A DNA stretch of 64,000 bases. It comes from Paragemmobacter straminiformis. Lineage in GTDB: Bacteria > Pseudomonadota > Alphaproteobacteria > Rhodobacterales > Rhodobacteraceae. The position numbers were made by a program, and so were the translations under genes. Below are positions 16,727 through 27,306 of this stretch, piece after piece (within the stretch, counting starts at the first letter, position 1; each line of letters begins with the position of its first letter). The notes below the pieces were generated by a model. It was not told the DNA's origin. It was given only the letters and a program-made list of their open reading frames with translations, and made no database searches. The stretch spans positions 372,001 to 436,000 of the forward strand of contig NZ_JACLQD010000001.1 in assembly GCF_014243445.1 (NCBI RefSeq). The letters are read 5' to 3'.

Positions 16727-17433
16727 TCGCGCGTCCCGACGCCCTGCACCACCTCGGCCTTGGGCCGCTCGTCGCCGGGCATGGACCCCGAGACAAGATA
16801 GATCACCTGTTCCGCGATCCCCGTGGCATGGTCGCCCACGCGTTCGATGTTCTTTGCGATGAAATGCAGATGCATCGCCGCGGTGATGTTGCGCGGGTCT
16901 TCCATCATATGCGTCAGCAATTCGCGGAACAGCGCGTTGTACATCTGGTCGACCTCGTGGTCGCGCTGGCGGATATCCTCGGCGGCCACGGCATCGCGGG
17001 CGATATAGGCGTCAAGCGCGTCCTTCAGCAGCACGACCACGGTTTTCGCCATGCGCTTGACCGATCCGGTCGAGGTCGCAAGCGGCTGCATCTGCGACAG
17101 CACGGCGGCGCGCTTGGCAAGGTTCTTGGCGTAATCCCCCGCCCGCTCCAATGCGGCGGCAATGCGCATCACGGTCAGCACCGTGCGCAGGTCGGTCGCG
17201 GCGGGCGAGCGCAGCGCGATCAGGCGGGCGCATTCGGTCTGGATGTCCTGTTCCAGCGCGTCGATGGCCTTGTCGCCCGCACGCACACGCTGGGCCAGTT
17301 CCTCGTCACGGTTGTCAAGCGCATCGGCCGCGTCAAGAAGCGCCGCTTCGACAAGCCCGCCCATGCGCATCACATGGGCCTGCACGGCCTCGAGATCGCG
17401 GTCGAACGCGGAAAGGATGTGGTTCTGTGCCAT
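16723..17433 (-). CDS. phoU: Phosphate signalling protein PhoU
   Basis: A 236-residue all-helical protein with two PhoU repeats, each carrying an E/DxxxD-type metal-binding helix (for example RIAAALERAGDYAKNLA and FIAKNIERVGDHATGIAE). PhoU links the PstSCAB transporter to the PhoR kinase and limits phosphate uptake. I chose ATG 17433 (MAQNHILSAFD), nine bases after pstB, over longer frames that reach into pstB. Confidence 0.95.
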   Translation of the reverse strand: MAQNHILSAFDRDLEAVQAHVMRMGGLVEAALLDAADALDNRDEELAQRVRAGDKAIDALEQDIQTECARLIALRSPAATDLRTVLTVMRIAAALERAGDYAKNLAKRAAVLSQMQPLATSTGSVKRMAKTVVVLLKDALDAYIARDAVAAEDIRQRDHEVDQMYNALFRELLTHMMEDPRNITAAMHLHFIAKNIERVGDHATGIAEQVIYLVSGSMPGDERPKAEVVQGVGTRE

Positions 17434-17443
17434 GTCTGTCCCC

Positions 17444-18250
17444 TTAACCGATCCGGCCGGTGATGTAGGATTCCGTCCGCGGATCGCGCGGGCTGGTAAA
17501 GATCGTCCCCGTCTCGCCATATTCGACAAGGCTGCCAAGATGGAAGAACGCCGTGCGCTGGCTGACGCGCGCGGCCTGCTGCATCGAATGGGTCACGATC
17601 ACCACCGAAAACTGCGCCCGCAACTCGTCGATCAGCTCTTCGACCTGCGCCGTGGCGATCGGGTCGAGCGCCGAGCAGGGCTCGTCCATCAAAAGCACCT
17701 CGGGCGAGGTCGCAACCGCCCGCGCGATGCAAAGCCGCTGCTGCTGCCCGCCCGAAAGCCCGGTGCCGGGGGCGGCAAGACGGTCTTTCACCTCGTTCCA
17801 CAGCGCCGCCTTGCGCAGCGAGCTTTCGACGACCTCGTCGAGTTCCGCCTTGCTCCGCGTCAGCCCGTGGATCTTGGGGCCGTAAGCCACGTTGTCATAG
17901 ATCGACTTGGGGAACGGGTTCGGCTTCTGGAACACCATGCCCACCTTGGCGCGCAACTGCACCGGATCGACGCGCGGATCATAGATGTCCTGCCCGTCCA
18001 TCTCGATCTTGCCCGTCACGCGGGCCGAAGCCACCGTGTCGTTCATCCGGTTCAGGCAGCGCAGAAAGGTCGACTTGCCGCAGCCCGAGGGGCCGATGAA
18101 GGCTGTCACGGTCTTGTCGAGGATATCGACATCCACATCCTTCAGCGCATGGTTGGTTCCATAGTGGACCTGCACCCCGCGGGCGGACATCTTGGCCTTT
18201 TCGGTCACGGCTCTCTCCGTCAATCGCATGTCGTTCATATCGGTCCCCAT
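17444..18250 (-). CDS. pstB: Phosphate ABC transporter ATP-binding protein PstB
   Basis: A 268-residue ABC ATPase with Walker [10 protein letters not shown] (53-61), signature LSGGQQQRL and Walker B LLMDEP. The [18 protein letters not shown] segment is specific to PstB. The ATG at 18250 overlaps the pstA stop by one base; a second in-frame ATG lies four codons later. Energises phosphate import with PstA and PstC. Confidence 0.96.
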   Translation of the reverse strand: MGTDMNDMRLTERAVTEKAKMSARGVQVHYGTNHALKDVDVDILDKTVTAFIGPSGCGKSTFLRCLNRMNDTVASARVTGKIEMDGQDIYDPRVDPVQLRAKVGMVFQKPNPFPKSIYDNVAYGPKIHGLTRSKAELDEVVESSLRKAALWNEVKDRLAAPGTGLSGGQQQRLCIARAVATSPEVLLMDEPCSALDPIATAQVEELIDELRAQFSVVIVTHSMQQAARVSQRTAFFHLGSLVEYGETGTIFTSPRDPRTESYITGRIG

Positions 18251-19581
18251 TACCAGCGGCGCTCGAAGCGGCGACGCAGGATGATCGCCACGGCATTCAT
18301 CGTCAGCAGGAACAGCATCAGCACGATGATCGCACCCGAAGCCCGTTCCGCAAAGGCCGGATCGGCGCGCTGCGTCCAGCTGTACACTTGCACCGGCAGC
18401 GCCGAGGCAGGGTCGAAGAACCCCTCGGGCGGTGCGGCGGGATAGTCTTTCACGAAAGCGACCATGCCGATCAGCAGCAGGGGCGCGCTTTCGCCCAAGG
18501 CCCGCGCAAGGCCGAGGATCGTGCCGGTCAGGATGCCGGGCATGGCAAGCGGCAGCACGTGGTGGAAGATCGCCTGCATCTTCGACGCGCCCACACCCAG
18601 CGCCGCATCCCGCACGCCCTGCGGCACCGATTTCAGGCTGGCCCGCGTGGCGATGATGATGGTCGGCAGCGTCATCAGCGTCAGCACCAGCCCCCCCACG
18701 ACAGGGGCCGATTGCGGCAGGCCGAGGAAGTTGATGAACAGCGCCAGCGCAAGGATGCCGAAAACGATGGACGGCACGGCGGCAAGGTTGGCGATGTTGA
18801 TCTCGATCAGGTCGGTCCAGCGGTTCTTGGGCGCCAGCTCCTCGAGGTAGATCGACGCCGCCACCCCGATGGGCAAAGACAGCACCAGCACGATCACCAT
18901 CATATAGGCCGACCCAAGGATCGCCACGCCAAGCCCCGCGCTTTCGGGGCGCAGCTCGGACGCATCGGGATTGGTCAGGAATTTCCAGTTGAAGCTGGTC
19001 ACGATCAGCCCCGCATCGGCCATCCGCTGCGCGAGTTCAAGTTGCTCGGGGCTGATATTGGCATCGCGCTTGGCACTTTCCAGCGTGACGCGGCCCTTGA
19101 AATAGCCGTCCACGCGGCCATTCGCCATCGCCTCGAAGGTCTGCGTCGTGCCGACCAGCGCGGGGTCGGCCAGCACCCGCTCGCGCAGGTCGGCGGCGGC
19201 CTCTTTCGACAAAAGGCCCATCAGTTCCTTGGGTTTCAGCCCGCCGGTATCGACGCCCGCCTGATCCAGCATGTCCTGCAACGCTTCCTGGATCAGCTTG
19301 CCGTAGCCCACGGTCGTAACCTTGGCCATCGCCGCCGGGTCGCGCTTGCCCGATTTGTCGAGCTTCTTCTCGTCCAGCGGAATGGTCAGGGCCACGCTGG
19401 TCTGCTGAAAGGCCGACAGACCGTTGCCCAGCACCGAGGACAGCAGCACCAGCAGCGCCAGAAGGCCCAGACCCACGGCCGAAAGCCCGATCATCCGGAA
19501 CCGCCGCTCGGCCGCGTTGCGCGCCTTGGTCCGCGCATCCGGCGCAAGAAGCGAGGTCACATGTCCGGTTGCGTCACTCAT
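18250..19581 (-). CDS. pstA: Phosphate ABC transporter permease PstA
   Basis: A 443-residue permease, longer than the 296 residues of E. coli PstA because of an N-terminal extension: a first membrane segment (about 33-52) and a soluble, charged insert of more than 130 residues before the conserved permease domain. The EAA loop region ([19 protein letters not shown]) is intact. Long PstA proteins of this type are common in alpha- and gammaproteobacteria. Overlaps pstC by ATGA. Confidence 0.95.
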   Translation of the reverse strand: MSDATGHVTSLLAPDARTKARNAAERRFRMIGLSAVGLGLLALLVLLSSVLGNGLSAFQQTSVALTIPLDEKKLDKSGKRDPAAMAKVTTVGYGKLIQEALQDMLDQAGVDTGGLKPKELMGLLSKEAAADLRERVLADPALVGTTQTFEAMANGRVDGYFKGRVTLESAKRDANISPEQLELAQRMADAGLIVTSFNWKFLTNPDASELRPESAGLGVAILGSAYMMVIVLVLSLPIGVAASIYLEELAPKNRWTDLIEINIANLAAVPSIVFGILALALFINFLGLPQSAPVVGGLVLTLMTLPTIIIATRASLKSVPQGVRDAALGVGASKMQAIFHHVLPLAMPGILTGTILGLARALGESAPLLLIGMVAFVKDYPAAPPEGFFDPASALPVQVYSWTQRADPAFAERASGAIIVLMLFLLTMNAVAIILRRRFERRW

Positions 19582-21035
19582 TCATACTGCTCCCGGTATT
19601 TGCGGACGATGTAGAGGGCCAGCACGTTCAACCCCAGCGTAAAGACAAAGAGCGTCAGACCCAGCGCAAAGGCGACCAGCGTCTCGGGGCTGGCGAATTC
19701 GGTGTCGCCGGTCAGCTGGCTCACGATCTTGACGGTGACGGTCGTCATCGCCTCGAAGGGGTTCAGGCTCAGCTTCGCCGCCGCCCCCGCGCCCAGCACG
19801 ACGATCATCGTCTCGCCGATGGCGCGGCTAGCGGCCATCAGGATCGCGCCGACGATACCGGGCAAGGCGGCGGGGAAAACCACCTGCTTCACCGTCTCGG
19901 ACTGCGTGGCCCCCAGCCCGTAAGACCCGTCGCGCAGCGCCTGCGGCACGGCGTTGATGATGTCATCCGACAAGGACGAGACATAGGGGATCAGCATGAT
20001 GCCCATCACCACACCGGCGGTCATCACGCTTGATGAGGAATCGCCGATCCCCATCGGGCGCGCCAGCCAGTCGCGCAGGAACGGACCCACCGTCATCAGC
20101 GCGAAAAGCCCGTATACGATCGACGGAATACCGGCGAGGATCTCGAGCGCCGGTTTCGCCACCGACCGCAGGCGCGGCCCGGCGTATTCCGACAGGTAGA
20201 TCGCCGCCATAAGGCCCACCGGCACCGCGACCAAAAGCGCGATGGCCGACACGTAAAGCGTGCCCCAGAGCAGCGGCCAGATGCCAAGCGACGACCCGCC
20301 GCCGAATTTCGGTGCCCATGTCAGCGACAGGAAGAAATCCTTCGCCGGATAAAGCCGGAAGAAATGCCAGCTTTCGAACACAAGGCTCAGGATGATGCCG
20401 ACGGTCGTCAGCACCGCAACCGAGGACGCAGCCACCAGCAGCACGCGGATGAACTGTTCGACGACGTTGCGGGCGCGGAACTCGGGCGTCACGCGCATCG
20501 CAGCCAGCAGGAACCCCGCCACCGCCAGCGCCAGCGCCGCGACCGCAAGCCATGCGCGGCCCGTGGCCACCTCGGCGCGGTAGACCGCAGCGGCCTCGGC
20601 CACATGCGGGTTGATATCGGCGGCAAGGGCCACCCCGGCATCGGCCAGCCGCGTTTTCAGCGCGGTGGTATCGGTGACCAGCTTGGCGAATTCCGCCTCG
20701 GGCAGGCCGCGCTCCGCCAGCACATCCATGCCCGAAGCGATCCGGCGCACATCCGACATCACCAGATCGCGGCTCGACCCGTCGGCGATATCCTCGGGCA
20801 GGATCATGCCCGTCACCTGCGCCTCGATCAGCACGGGCTGCACCAGCAGCCAGACCAGCATCAGGGCAAAGGCCGGAACCGCCGTGAACAGCGCAACGCC
20901 CATTCCGTAATAGGCGGGCAGCGAATGCAGGTTCCGCGTATCGCCCTTGACCGAGGCGATGGCTTTTTGCCGCCCCACGACAAAGCCGAGGGCGGCAAGA
21001 ACCAGAAGCAGCAGCGAAAGAAGACCGACGGTCAT
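19578..21035 (-). CDS. pstC: Phosphate ABC transporter permease PstC
   Basis: A 485-residue permease with extra N-terminal membrane segments and a periplasmic insert (about residues 75-160) before the binding-protein-dependent transport domain. The EAA-type loop contains GATQSETVKQVVFPAALPGI. It is separated from pstS by 57 bp holding a strong hairpin, and overlaps pstA. Confidence 0.95.
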   Translation of the reverse strand: MTVGLLSLLLLVLAALGFVVGRQKAIASVKGDTRNLHSLPAYYGMGVALFTAVPAFALMLVWLLVQPVLIEAQVTGMILPEDIADGSSRDLVMSDVRRIASGMDVLAERGLPEAEFAKLVTDTTALKTRLADAGVALAADINPHVAEAAAVYRAEVATGRAWLAVAALALAVAGFLLAAMRVTPEFRARNVVEQFIRVLLVAASSVAVLTTVGIILSLVFESWHFFRLYPAKDFFLSLTWAPKFGGGSSLGIWPLLWGTLYVSAIALLVAVPVGLMAAIYLSEYAGPRLRSVAKPALEILAGIPSIVYGLFALMTVGPFLRDWLARPMGIGDSSSSVMTAGVVMGIMLIPYVSSLSDDIINAVPQALRDGSYGLGATQSETVKQVVFPAALPGIVGAILMAASRAIGETMIVVLGAGAAAKLSLNPFEAMTTVTVKIVSQLTGDTEFASPETLVAFALGLTLFVFTLGLNVLALYIVRKYREQYE

Positions 21036-21058
21036 GTCACATCCTGCAAAGCAAAGGA

Positions 21059-21085
21059 CGGGGGCGGCAGATGTGCCGCCCCCCG
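21059..21085 (-). promoter_or_regulatory. Intercistronic hairpin between pstS and pstC
   Basis: CGGGGGCGGCA (21059-21069) pairs with TGCCGCC plus a C run and G (21074-21085), with one bulged C. It comes directly after the pstS stop on the minus strand without a U-run. Such hairpins typically protect the upstream binding-protein message and keep pstS in excess over the permease genes. Confidence 0.65.
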
Positions 21086-21092
21086 TTTCAAC

Positions 21093-22145
21093 TTATTCCA
21101 GCGGCCCCATGACCGTCTCGGCGGCCACGGCGGCCTGCGTCGCGGCCAGCTCCGGATCGGGGACCAGACCGTATTGGGTCAACTCGCCCTCGGGTCCGAC
21201 CATATCGTCCGAAACGAAGAACTCGATGTATTCCTTAAGGCCGGGGATCACGCCGATATGCTGCTTTTTCACATACATGAACAGCGGGCGCGACACGGGG
21301 TATTCCCCGCTCGACACCGTCTCGACCGAAGGCGTCACACCCGAAACGGTGGCCACTTTCAGCTTGTCGGTGTTGTTTTCGTAGAAGGACAGACCAAACA
21401 CGCCGATCGCGGTCGGGTTCGCCTCAAGCCGTGCCAGCGTCTCGGTATAGTCGCCGTCGATGTCGACCGAAGCGCCATCGGTGCGGGTTTCGAAGCAGGC
21501 GGCCTCGGCCTCTTTCTTCTTGGCCTCGTCATCGGCGCCGGTCGAAGCGGCAAGGTAAAGGTCATAGGCGCCGTTGGCCTTGCAGCCTTCGAGCAGAACC
21601 TTGAGGTCGAACACCTCGCGCGTGCCGTGCTTGGTGCCGGGGATGAAGGCAAGGATATCCTGCGCCGGAAGGGCCGCGTTCACATCGGACCACTGCTTTG
21701 CGGCATTGGCGGCCAAAGCGCCGTCCTTGGCCACGTTCTTGCCCAGCGCAAGGAACACATCCGAAGGGGTCAGGGCGAAATCGGCCCCGTCCACGGCGCT
21801 GGCAAAGACGATCCCGTCATAGCCGATGCGGATTTCCATGATATCGGTGACGCCGTTCTTGGCGCATTCGTCGATGTCCGACTGCTTGATCCGGCTGGAC
21901 GAGTTGGCGACGTCGATGGTGTTTTCGCCCACGCCTTCGCACAGTTTCTTGCGGCCAGCACCCGAACCGCCGCCTTCGACGACGGGGGTCGGGAAGTCGA
22001 AGTTCTCGCCGAAGGCTTCGGCAACGATGGTGGCATAGGGCAGCACGGTCGAGGAACCGGCGACTTGCAGGTTGTCGCGGGCTTCGGCGGCGCCGGCCGC
22101 AGCCAGCACGGCCAGGGCCGAAACGGTGAATTTCAGGACGGTCAT
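21093..22145 (-). CDS. pstS: Phosphate-binding periplasmic protein PstS
   Basis: A 350-residue periplasmic phosphate-binding protein with an N-terminal signal peptide ending near AAEA-RDNLQ (about residue 23). The phosphate-binding loops VAGSSTVLPY and EGGGSGAGRKKLC are present. The mature protein has several cysteines, unlike E. coli PstS. First gene of the pst operon, downstream of a three-repeat Pho box, so it should be induced on phosphate starvation. Confidence 0.95.
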   Translation of the reverse strand: MTVLKFTVSALAVLAAAGAAEARDNLQVAGSSTVLPYATIVAEAFGENFDFPTPVVEGGGSGAGRKKLCEGVGENTIDVANSSSRIKQSDIDECAKNGVTDIMEIRIGYDGIVFASAVDGADFALTPSDVFLALGKNVAKDGALAANAAKQWSDVNAALPAQDILAFIPGTKHGTREVFDLKVLLEGCKANGAYDLYLAASTGADDEAKKKEAEAACFETRTDGASVDIDGDYTETLARLEANPTAIGVFGLSFYENNTDKLKVATVSGVTPSVETVSSGEYPVSRPLFMYVKKQHIGVIPGLKEYIEFFVSDDMVGPEGELTQYGLVPDPELAATQAAVAAETVMGPLE

Positions 22146-22204
22146 GGATCTCTCCTTCTAGGGCGACCGCAATCTCTCGCGGCTTCGCCATCTGCCTAGC
22201 GGGG

Positions 22205-22237
22205 GTCTATGACGCCTACGTAATAGGTTTATGACAG
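22205..22237 (-). promoter_or_regulatory. Pho box with three 11-bp repeats upstream of pstS
   Basis: On the minus strand, CTGTCATAAAC, CTATTACGTAG and GCGTCATAGAC follow each other at exact 11-bp spacing. The first matches the PhoB half-site CTGTCAT fully, the third closely. This is the expected PhoB activator array, about 60 bp before the pstS start; the -10 would fall near 22194-22199. Confidence 0.8.
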
Positions 22238-22247
22238 TTTTGTTGCA

Positions 22248-22287
22248 AAAGGCCCCGCGCCCCTTGGGCCGGAACGGGCGGGCCTTT
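22248..22287 (-). terminator. Terminator of the racemase/ABC operon
   Basis: AAAGGCC (22248-22254) pairs with GGCCTTT (22281-22287), and an inner CGCCC/GGGCG pairing extends the stem. On the minus strand the stem ends in CCTTTT. It lies downstream of the racemase stop and just upstream of the Pho box, insulating the two operons. Confidence 0.6.
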
Positions 22288-22321
22288 GCACGTTTTGCGC
22301 CTAACGCCTTGTTCTGGCGAC

Positions 22322-22969
22322 CTAATCCCGCACCAAGGCTTGGGCAAGCCGCGCCGACGCGGCCACGCCGTCGATCAGCACAAGCCCGGTTTTGTCACGA
22401 AGCGCGGGCAAAAGCGGGGCCATTCCCGCGCATCCCAGCACCGCCGCACCGATTCCGTCCTGCGATTCGGCGGCTGCGATCTCGGCGGCCAGCCGTGCGA
22501 CCGTCGCGGGGCTGCCCTCGTCCACCTCGAGCACCCGCAACCCCGAGGCGCGGACCGCAGCGCATATCCCGCCAAAGCCGTAGCCCTCGATGTTGCCTGC
22601 GATCACCGGCACCGAAACCGCCAGCGTGGTGACCACCGAAAAGCGGTGCCCCAGCAAGGCGGCCATATGGAACGCCGCCTGCCCGATGCCGATCACGGGG
22701 CAATGCGCAGCCCTGCGGATTTCGGCCAGCCCCGTGTCGTCGAAACAGGCGATCACGATGCAACCCACGCCTTCGCGCCGCGCGGCGGGCAACAGCGCCA
22801 GCACCCCTGCCACCGCCGCCGCGCCATCCTCGGGCCCCTGTATCGCGGGCGGCCCGTCATGGTTGGTCCAGCCGATCACCTCGGCCTGCGGCACCGCCGC
22901 GCGGGCCACCGCGACCACGCCTTCGGTCATCGAAACCGTGGCATTGGGGTTGATGTACAAAAGCCGCAT
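22322..22969 (-). CDS. Asp/Glu/hydantoin racemase-family protein
   Basis: A 215-residue protein of the aspartate/glutamate/hydantoin racemase superfamily. The opening (LLYINPNATVSMTEG) is the hydantoin racemase signature, and the two catalytic cysteines are in VIACFDDTG and LGCAGMAPL. Such enzymes interconvert enantiomers by a two-cysteine mechanism. It starts with a 1-bp overlap (TGATG) to the last permease gene of a polyamine-type importer, so it probably acts on the imported compound. No hydantoinase is present, so the true substrate is open. Confidence 0.85.
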   Translation of the reverse strand: MRLLYINPNATVSMTEGVVAVARAAVPQAEVIGWTNHDGPPAIQGPEDGAAAVAGVLALLPAARREGVGCIVIACFDDTGLAEIRRAAHCPVIGIGQAAFHMAALLGHRFSVVTTLAVSVPVIAGNIEGYGFGGICAAVRASGLRVLEVDEGSPATVARLAAEIAAAESQDGIGAAVLGCAGMAPLLPALRDKTGLVLIDGVAASARLAQALVRD

Positions 22970-23805
22970 CACACAGCCTTGCCCGCATCCGACCCGTGCC
23001 GCGCCCGCCTGCGGTTCATCACCCAGACCGAGACGAGGAAGGCCGCGATGACCACAAAGGAAAAGGCCGTCGTCAGCGTGCCCAGCGCAAAGATCACCGG
23101 CGTCGTGACATTCGTCGTCATCCCGTAAATCTCGAGCGGCAGCGTGTTGTAGGACCCCGAGGTCAGCAGCATCCGCGCGAATTCGTCGTAAGACAGGGTA
23201 AAGCCGAACAGCGCCACCCCCATCAGCGAGGGCGCGATGATCGGCAGCACCACATGCCGCACCACCTGCCACGCGCTGGCCCCCTGGTCGCGGGCGGCCT
23301 CTTCATAGGCGGGGTTGAAGCGGTTGAAGACCGCGAACATCACCAAAAGCCCGAAAGGCAGCGTCCATGTCAACTGCGCCCCGAACCCCGATGTCGCCCA
23401 GTGGATCGGCACCCCCGCCTGCGTGAACACCAGCCCCACCCCGAGCGAGATCAGGATTGACGGGATCACCAGCGCCGTGATCACCAGATAGAACAGCACC
23501 GCCGACCCCCTGAACCGCTTGCGGAACGCCAGCCCCCCCATGACCGACACGACGATGGTCGTGACCATCACCATCAGCCCCAGCGCGAACGAGCGGCGGA
23601 AACTGCCCCAGATATCGCCCACGGCCTGCGTCTCGAACAGTTCGTGAAACCAGTTCAGCGACACCCCCTGCATCGGAAATGTCAGCCCGCCCCCCGGGCC
23701 CTGAAAGCTCAGGATGCCGATGGTGATCGTGGGGCCGTAAAGGAACAGGACGTAAAGCCCGAAGAAGGTGGCAAGGACGTAAAAGCTGCGCGGTCTCGGT
23801 TCCAT
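22969..23805 (-). CDS. ABC transporter permease, spermidine/putrescine (PotC) type
   Basis: A 278-residue inner-membrane permease with six predicted segments and the EAA loop (EEAARDQGASAWQVVRHVVLP). Similar to PotC/YdcV. I chose ATG 23805 (MEPRPRSF), one base after the upstream permease stop, over an extended frame. Works with the second permease (23807), the Tat-type binding protein (24784) and the ATPase (26090). Confidence 0.92.
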   Translation of the reverse strand: MEPRPRSFYVLATFFGLYVLFLYGPTITIGILSFQGPGGGLTFPMQGVSLNWFHELFETQAVGDIWGSFRRSFALGLMVMVTTIVVSVMGGLAFRKRFRGSAVLFYLVITALVIPSILISLGVGLVFTQAGVPIHWATSGFGAQLTWTLPFGLLVMFAVFNRFNPAYEEAARDQGASAWQVVRHVVLPIIAPSLMGVALFGFTLSYDEFARMLLTSGSYNTLPLEIYGMTTNVTTPVIFALGTLTTAFSFVVIAAFLVSVWVMNRRRARHGSDAGKAV

Positions 23806-23806
23806 C

Positions 23807-24670
23807 TCACAACTCCTTGCGGATATCGACAAGCCGCAGCAGCAGGCCCACCACCATCAGCACCGTGACAAGCAGCACCACCGCCGTGGCCGAGGCCGAG
23901 GGGTATTGCAGCAGCCCCACATCGTTGGAAATCAGCCGCCCCACATTGGCCGACTGCGACCCCGACATGAAACGCACGGTGACGAAATCGCCCATCACCA
24001 GCGTCAGGACAAAGATCGTCCCGATCATGATGCCGGGTTTCGTCAGCGGGATGATCACATTCCACAGGATCTGCGCGCCCGAAGCGCCCGCATCCCGCGC
24101 CGCCTCGATCAGGCTGCGGTCGATCCGCATCATCGTGTTCAGGATCGGGATGACCATGAAGATCGTGTTGATATGGACAAAGGCAAGGATCACCGAAAAG
24201 TCGGAAAACAGCAGCCATTCCAGCGGCTGGTCGATCACGCCCATCGACAAAAGCGTGGAATTGGCAATTCCGTTGCGGCCCAGAAACGGAATCCAGCTGA
24301 TCATGCGGATCACGTTCGACGTCCAGAAAGGCACGGTGCAAATCAGCGCCAGCGCGATCTGCCATGTCAGGGTGCGCACGTGGAAGGCAAGGAAATAGGC
24401 CACCGTAAAGCCGACCCCCAGCGTCAGCGCCCATGTGATCAGCGCATAGCGGAAGGTGTTCCAGAACACGTCATAGGTGACCGCCGAGCCGAAGAGGAAT
24501 TCATAATTCTCGAAACTGAAGGCCGGCACGATCGAGAATTCGGTCGCCTGCCAGAAACTGACCACCGCAATCATGACGACCGGCAGGATCAGGAACACCG
24601 CCAGCACCAGCACAAGGGGCGCGGCCAGCAACCAGCCCGTCACATCGGCAGATTTGAGAAGTCTTTGCAC
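23807..24670 (-). CDS. ABC transporter permease, spermidine/putrescine (PotB) type
   Basis: A 287-residue PotB-type permease with six membrane segments and EAA loop (EAARDAGASGAQILWNVIIP). The likely start is GTG 24670, which has GGAGA six bases upstream; the only upstream ATG frames run into a hairpin region and add an implausible tail. Separated from the binding-protein gene by 113 bp holding a strong hairpin. Confidence 0.9.
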   Translation of the reverse strand: MQRLLKSADVTGWLLAAPLVLVLAVFLILPVVMIAVVSFWQATEFSIVPAFSFENYEFLFGSAVTYDVFWNTFRYALITWALTLGVGFTVAYFLAFHVRTLTWQIALALICTVPFWTSNVIRMISWIPFLGRNGIANSTLLSMGVIDQPLEWLLFSDFSVILAFVHINTIFMVIPILNTMMRIDRSLIEAARDAGASGAQILWNVIIPLTKPGIMIGTIFVLTLVMGDFVTVRFMSGSQSANVGRLISNDVGLLQYPSASATAVVLLVTVLMVVGLLLRLVDIRKEL

Positions 24671-24740
24671 GGCGCTCTCCGGCACTTGTCGGGAAAGGCC
24701 CCCCGCAAGACGGGGGGCGCAGGCTTTGCCAGGGGCGCAA

Positions 24741-24768
24741 CGCAAGGATTTTCCTGAAAATCCTTGCG
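24741..24768 (-). promoter_or_regulatory. Perfect hairpin after the binding-protein gene
   Basis: CGCAAGGATTTT (24741-24752) and AAAATCCTTGCG (24757-24768) form a perfect 12-pair stem with a four-base loop. It lies between the solute-binding protein gene and the first permease gene, where stabilising or attenuating hairpins are expected. Its GATTTT/AAAATC core resembles hairpins at 42554 and 51929. Confidence 0.75.
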
Positions 24769-24783
24769 CCGCACCGCCACCGC

Positions 24784-26049
24784 TCAGGCGGCGATGAACT
24801 CGTTCCACTTGCGGACCATGTACTGGTTCTCGTCCATGACCGAATTCCAGCAGGCCACCTTGCCCATGCGGTCATAAAAGGCCCCGCCGTCGCGCGTGTC
24901 GCCCGCACCTGCCAGCTTGTCGCCGAAGGGGTTGGTGATGTCGCCCGCAGCGGCCTTGCCTTCGAACCAGTAGCCCCATTCGTCGGCGGTCATGAACTCT
25001 TTCGAGGTTTCCGGCACCGCCGAGTAATAGCCCTGACGCATCAGGAAACCGCCGACCCAGCCCGAGAGATACCAGTTGATGTATTCATAGGCCGCATCCA
25101 GCGCCACGCCCGACAGGTTGGCCGACAGCCCGATGCCGCCACCCCACGAGCGGTAGCCCTCTTTCAGCGGCTGGTAGACGCAAGGGATACCCTTGGATTT
25201 GACGGCGGTGATCGCGGGCGACCACATCGACTGGATCACCACCTCGCCCGAGGCCATCAGGTTCACGGATTCGTCGAACGACTTCCAGAAGGCGCGGAAC
25301 TGTCCCGCCTTCTTGGCCTCGGTAAAGATCGCCATCGTCTTGTCGATCTCCTCCTTGGTCATGTTGCCCTTGTCGCCATACTGGATGGCGCCCATCGCCT
25401 CGCAGACCATCGCGGCGTCCATGATGCCGATGGACGAGATGTCGAGGATCGAGGCCTTGCCCTTGAACTCGGGGTTCAACAGCTCGGTCCAGCTTTCGAT
25501 GGGGCGGCCGATCAGGTCGGGGCGGATGCCCAGCGTGTCGGCGTTGTAGATCGTGGGGATCAGCGTCATCCAGCCCGATTCCTCGGCCACGAAATCCGTG
25601 CCGCCCGGCCCCGAGGTGAAGCCCACCGTATGCGGAGCCGTGCCTTGGGCGATGGTCGATTCCGGCGTCAGCTTGCCGTTGCGGAAGATGCCCACGATCT
25701 TGTCGTAATTGGCGATCTTCTTGGTATCCATCGCCTGCAGGTTTCCGGTCGGCCAGACCTTCTTGCAGATCCAGTATTCGATATCGGCAATGTCGAAACT
25801 GTCGGGCTGGGTCGCGGCGCGCTGCGTCACGGCGTCGGAATCGAGCGCCGTCATTTCCAGCGTGAAGCCAAGGTCCTCTTTCACCTTGGCCGCCACCTCG
25901 TTCAGGTTGGAAACGCCCGTGCCGAACTGGCGCAGCGTGATGTCCTTGATGTCCTGCGCCCAGATCATCGGCGCGGGAAAGGCCGAAGCGGCAAGGGCGG
26001 CAGCGCCCCCCTTCAGCAGGCTGCGGCGGCTGTAATGGTTCTTTTTCAT
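24784..26049 (-). CDS. Periplasmic solute-binding protein of PotD type, Tat-exported
   Basis: A 421-residue extracellular binding protein of the spermidine/putrescine (PotD/PotF) family. It begins with a twin-arginine signal (SRRSLLKGG) and a hydrophobic stretch ending in AFPAPMIWAQ. Tat export suggests the protein folds, or binds a ligand, in the cytoplasm. I chose ATG 26049; longer frames extend upstream without support. Substrate could be a polyamine-like or cyclic compound, given the neighbouring hydantoin-type racemase. Confidence 0.9.
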   Translation of the reverse strand: MKKNHYSRRSLLKGGAAALAASAFPAPMIWAQDIKDITLRQFGTGVSNLNEVAAKVKEDLGFTLEMTALDSDAVTQRAATQPDSFDIADIEYWICKKVWPTGNLQAMDTKKIANYDKIVGIFRNGKLTPESTIAQGTAPHTVGFTSGPGGTDFVAEESGWMTLIPTIYNADTLGIRPDLIGRPIESWTELLNPEFKGKASILDISSIGIMDAAMVCEAMGAIQYGDKGNMTKEEIDKTMAIFTEAKKAGQFRAFWKSFDESVNLMASGEVVIQSMWSPAITAVKSKGIPCVYQPLKEGYRSWGGGIGLSANLSGVALDAAYEYINWYLSGWVGGFLMRQGYYSAVPETSKEFMTADEWGYWFEGKAAAGDITNPFGDKLAGAGDTRDGGAFYDRMGKVACWNSVMDENQYMVRKWNEFIAA

Positions 26050-26089
26050 TGCATTCGTTCCTCTGACTGTTGGTTTCTTTTTCGGGCTT

Positions 26090-27067
<978 letters not shown>

Positions 27068-27194
27068 GTCGTCTCCGTCTGGTGCCTTGGGTCCAGTCGA
27101 GCGGGCGAAACGCGGCGAAGGGCAGGAAAAACCGCATGGCGGATATGGCGAAACGTCAACTGCCCGCTTTTTGGGCGGCTGTATCCGGTGTGCC

Positions 27195-27224
27195 GCATAA
27201 ATTGTCGGCTAAATTGTATACAAT
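27195..27224 (-). promoter_or_regulatory. Promoter and GntR-type operator of the ABC/racemase operon
   Basis: A perfect palindrome ATTGTATACAAT (27213-27224) matches the style of FCD-class GntR operators. On the minus strand its TTGTAT can be a -35 box, followed after 17 bp by TTATGC (27200-27195). An operator overlapping the -35 box fits repression of the transporter operon by the adjacent regulator. Confidence 0.65.
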
Positions 27225-27306
27225 AAGCCAGCCGATCCACCACAACACCGCACACCCTTGCAGCTTTTCGTCGAAACCCCCAAGAATCGGGTCAAAGGAG
27301 AGCGGT

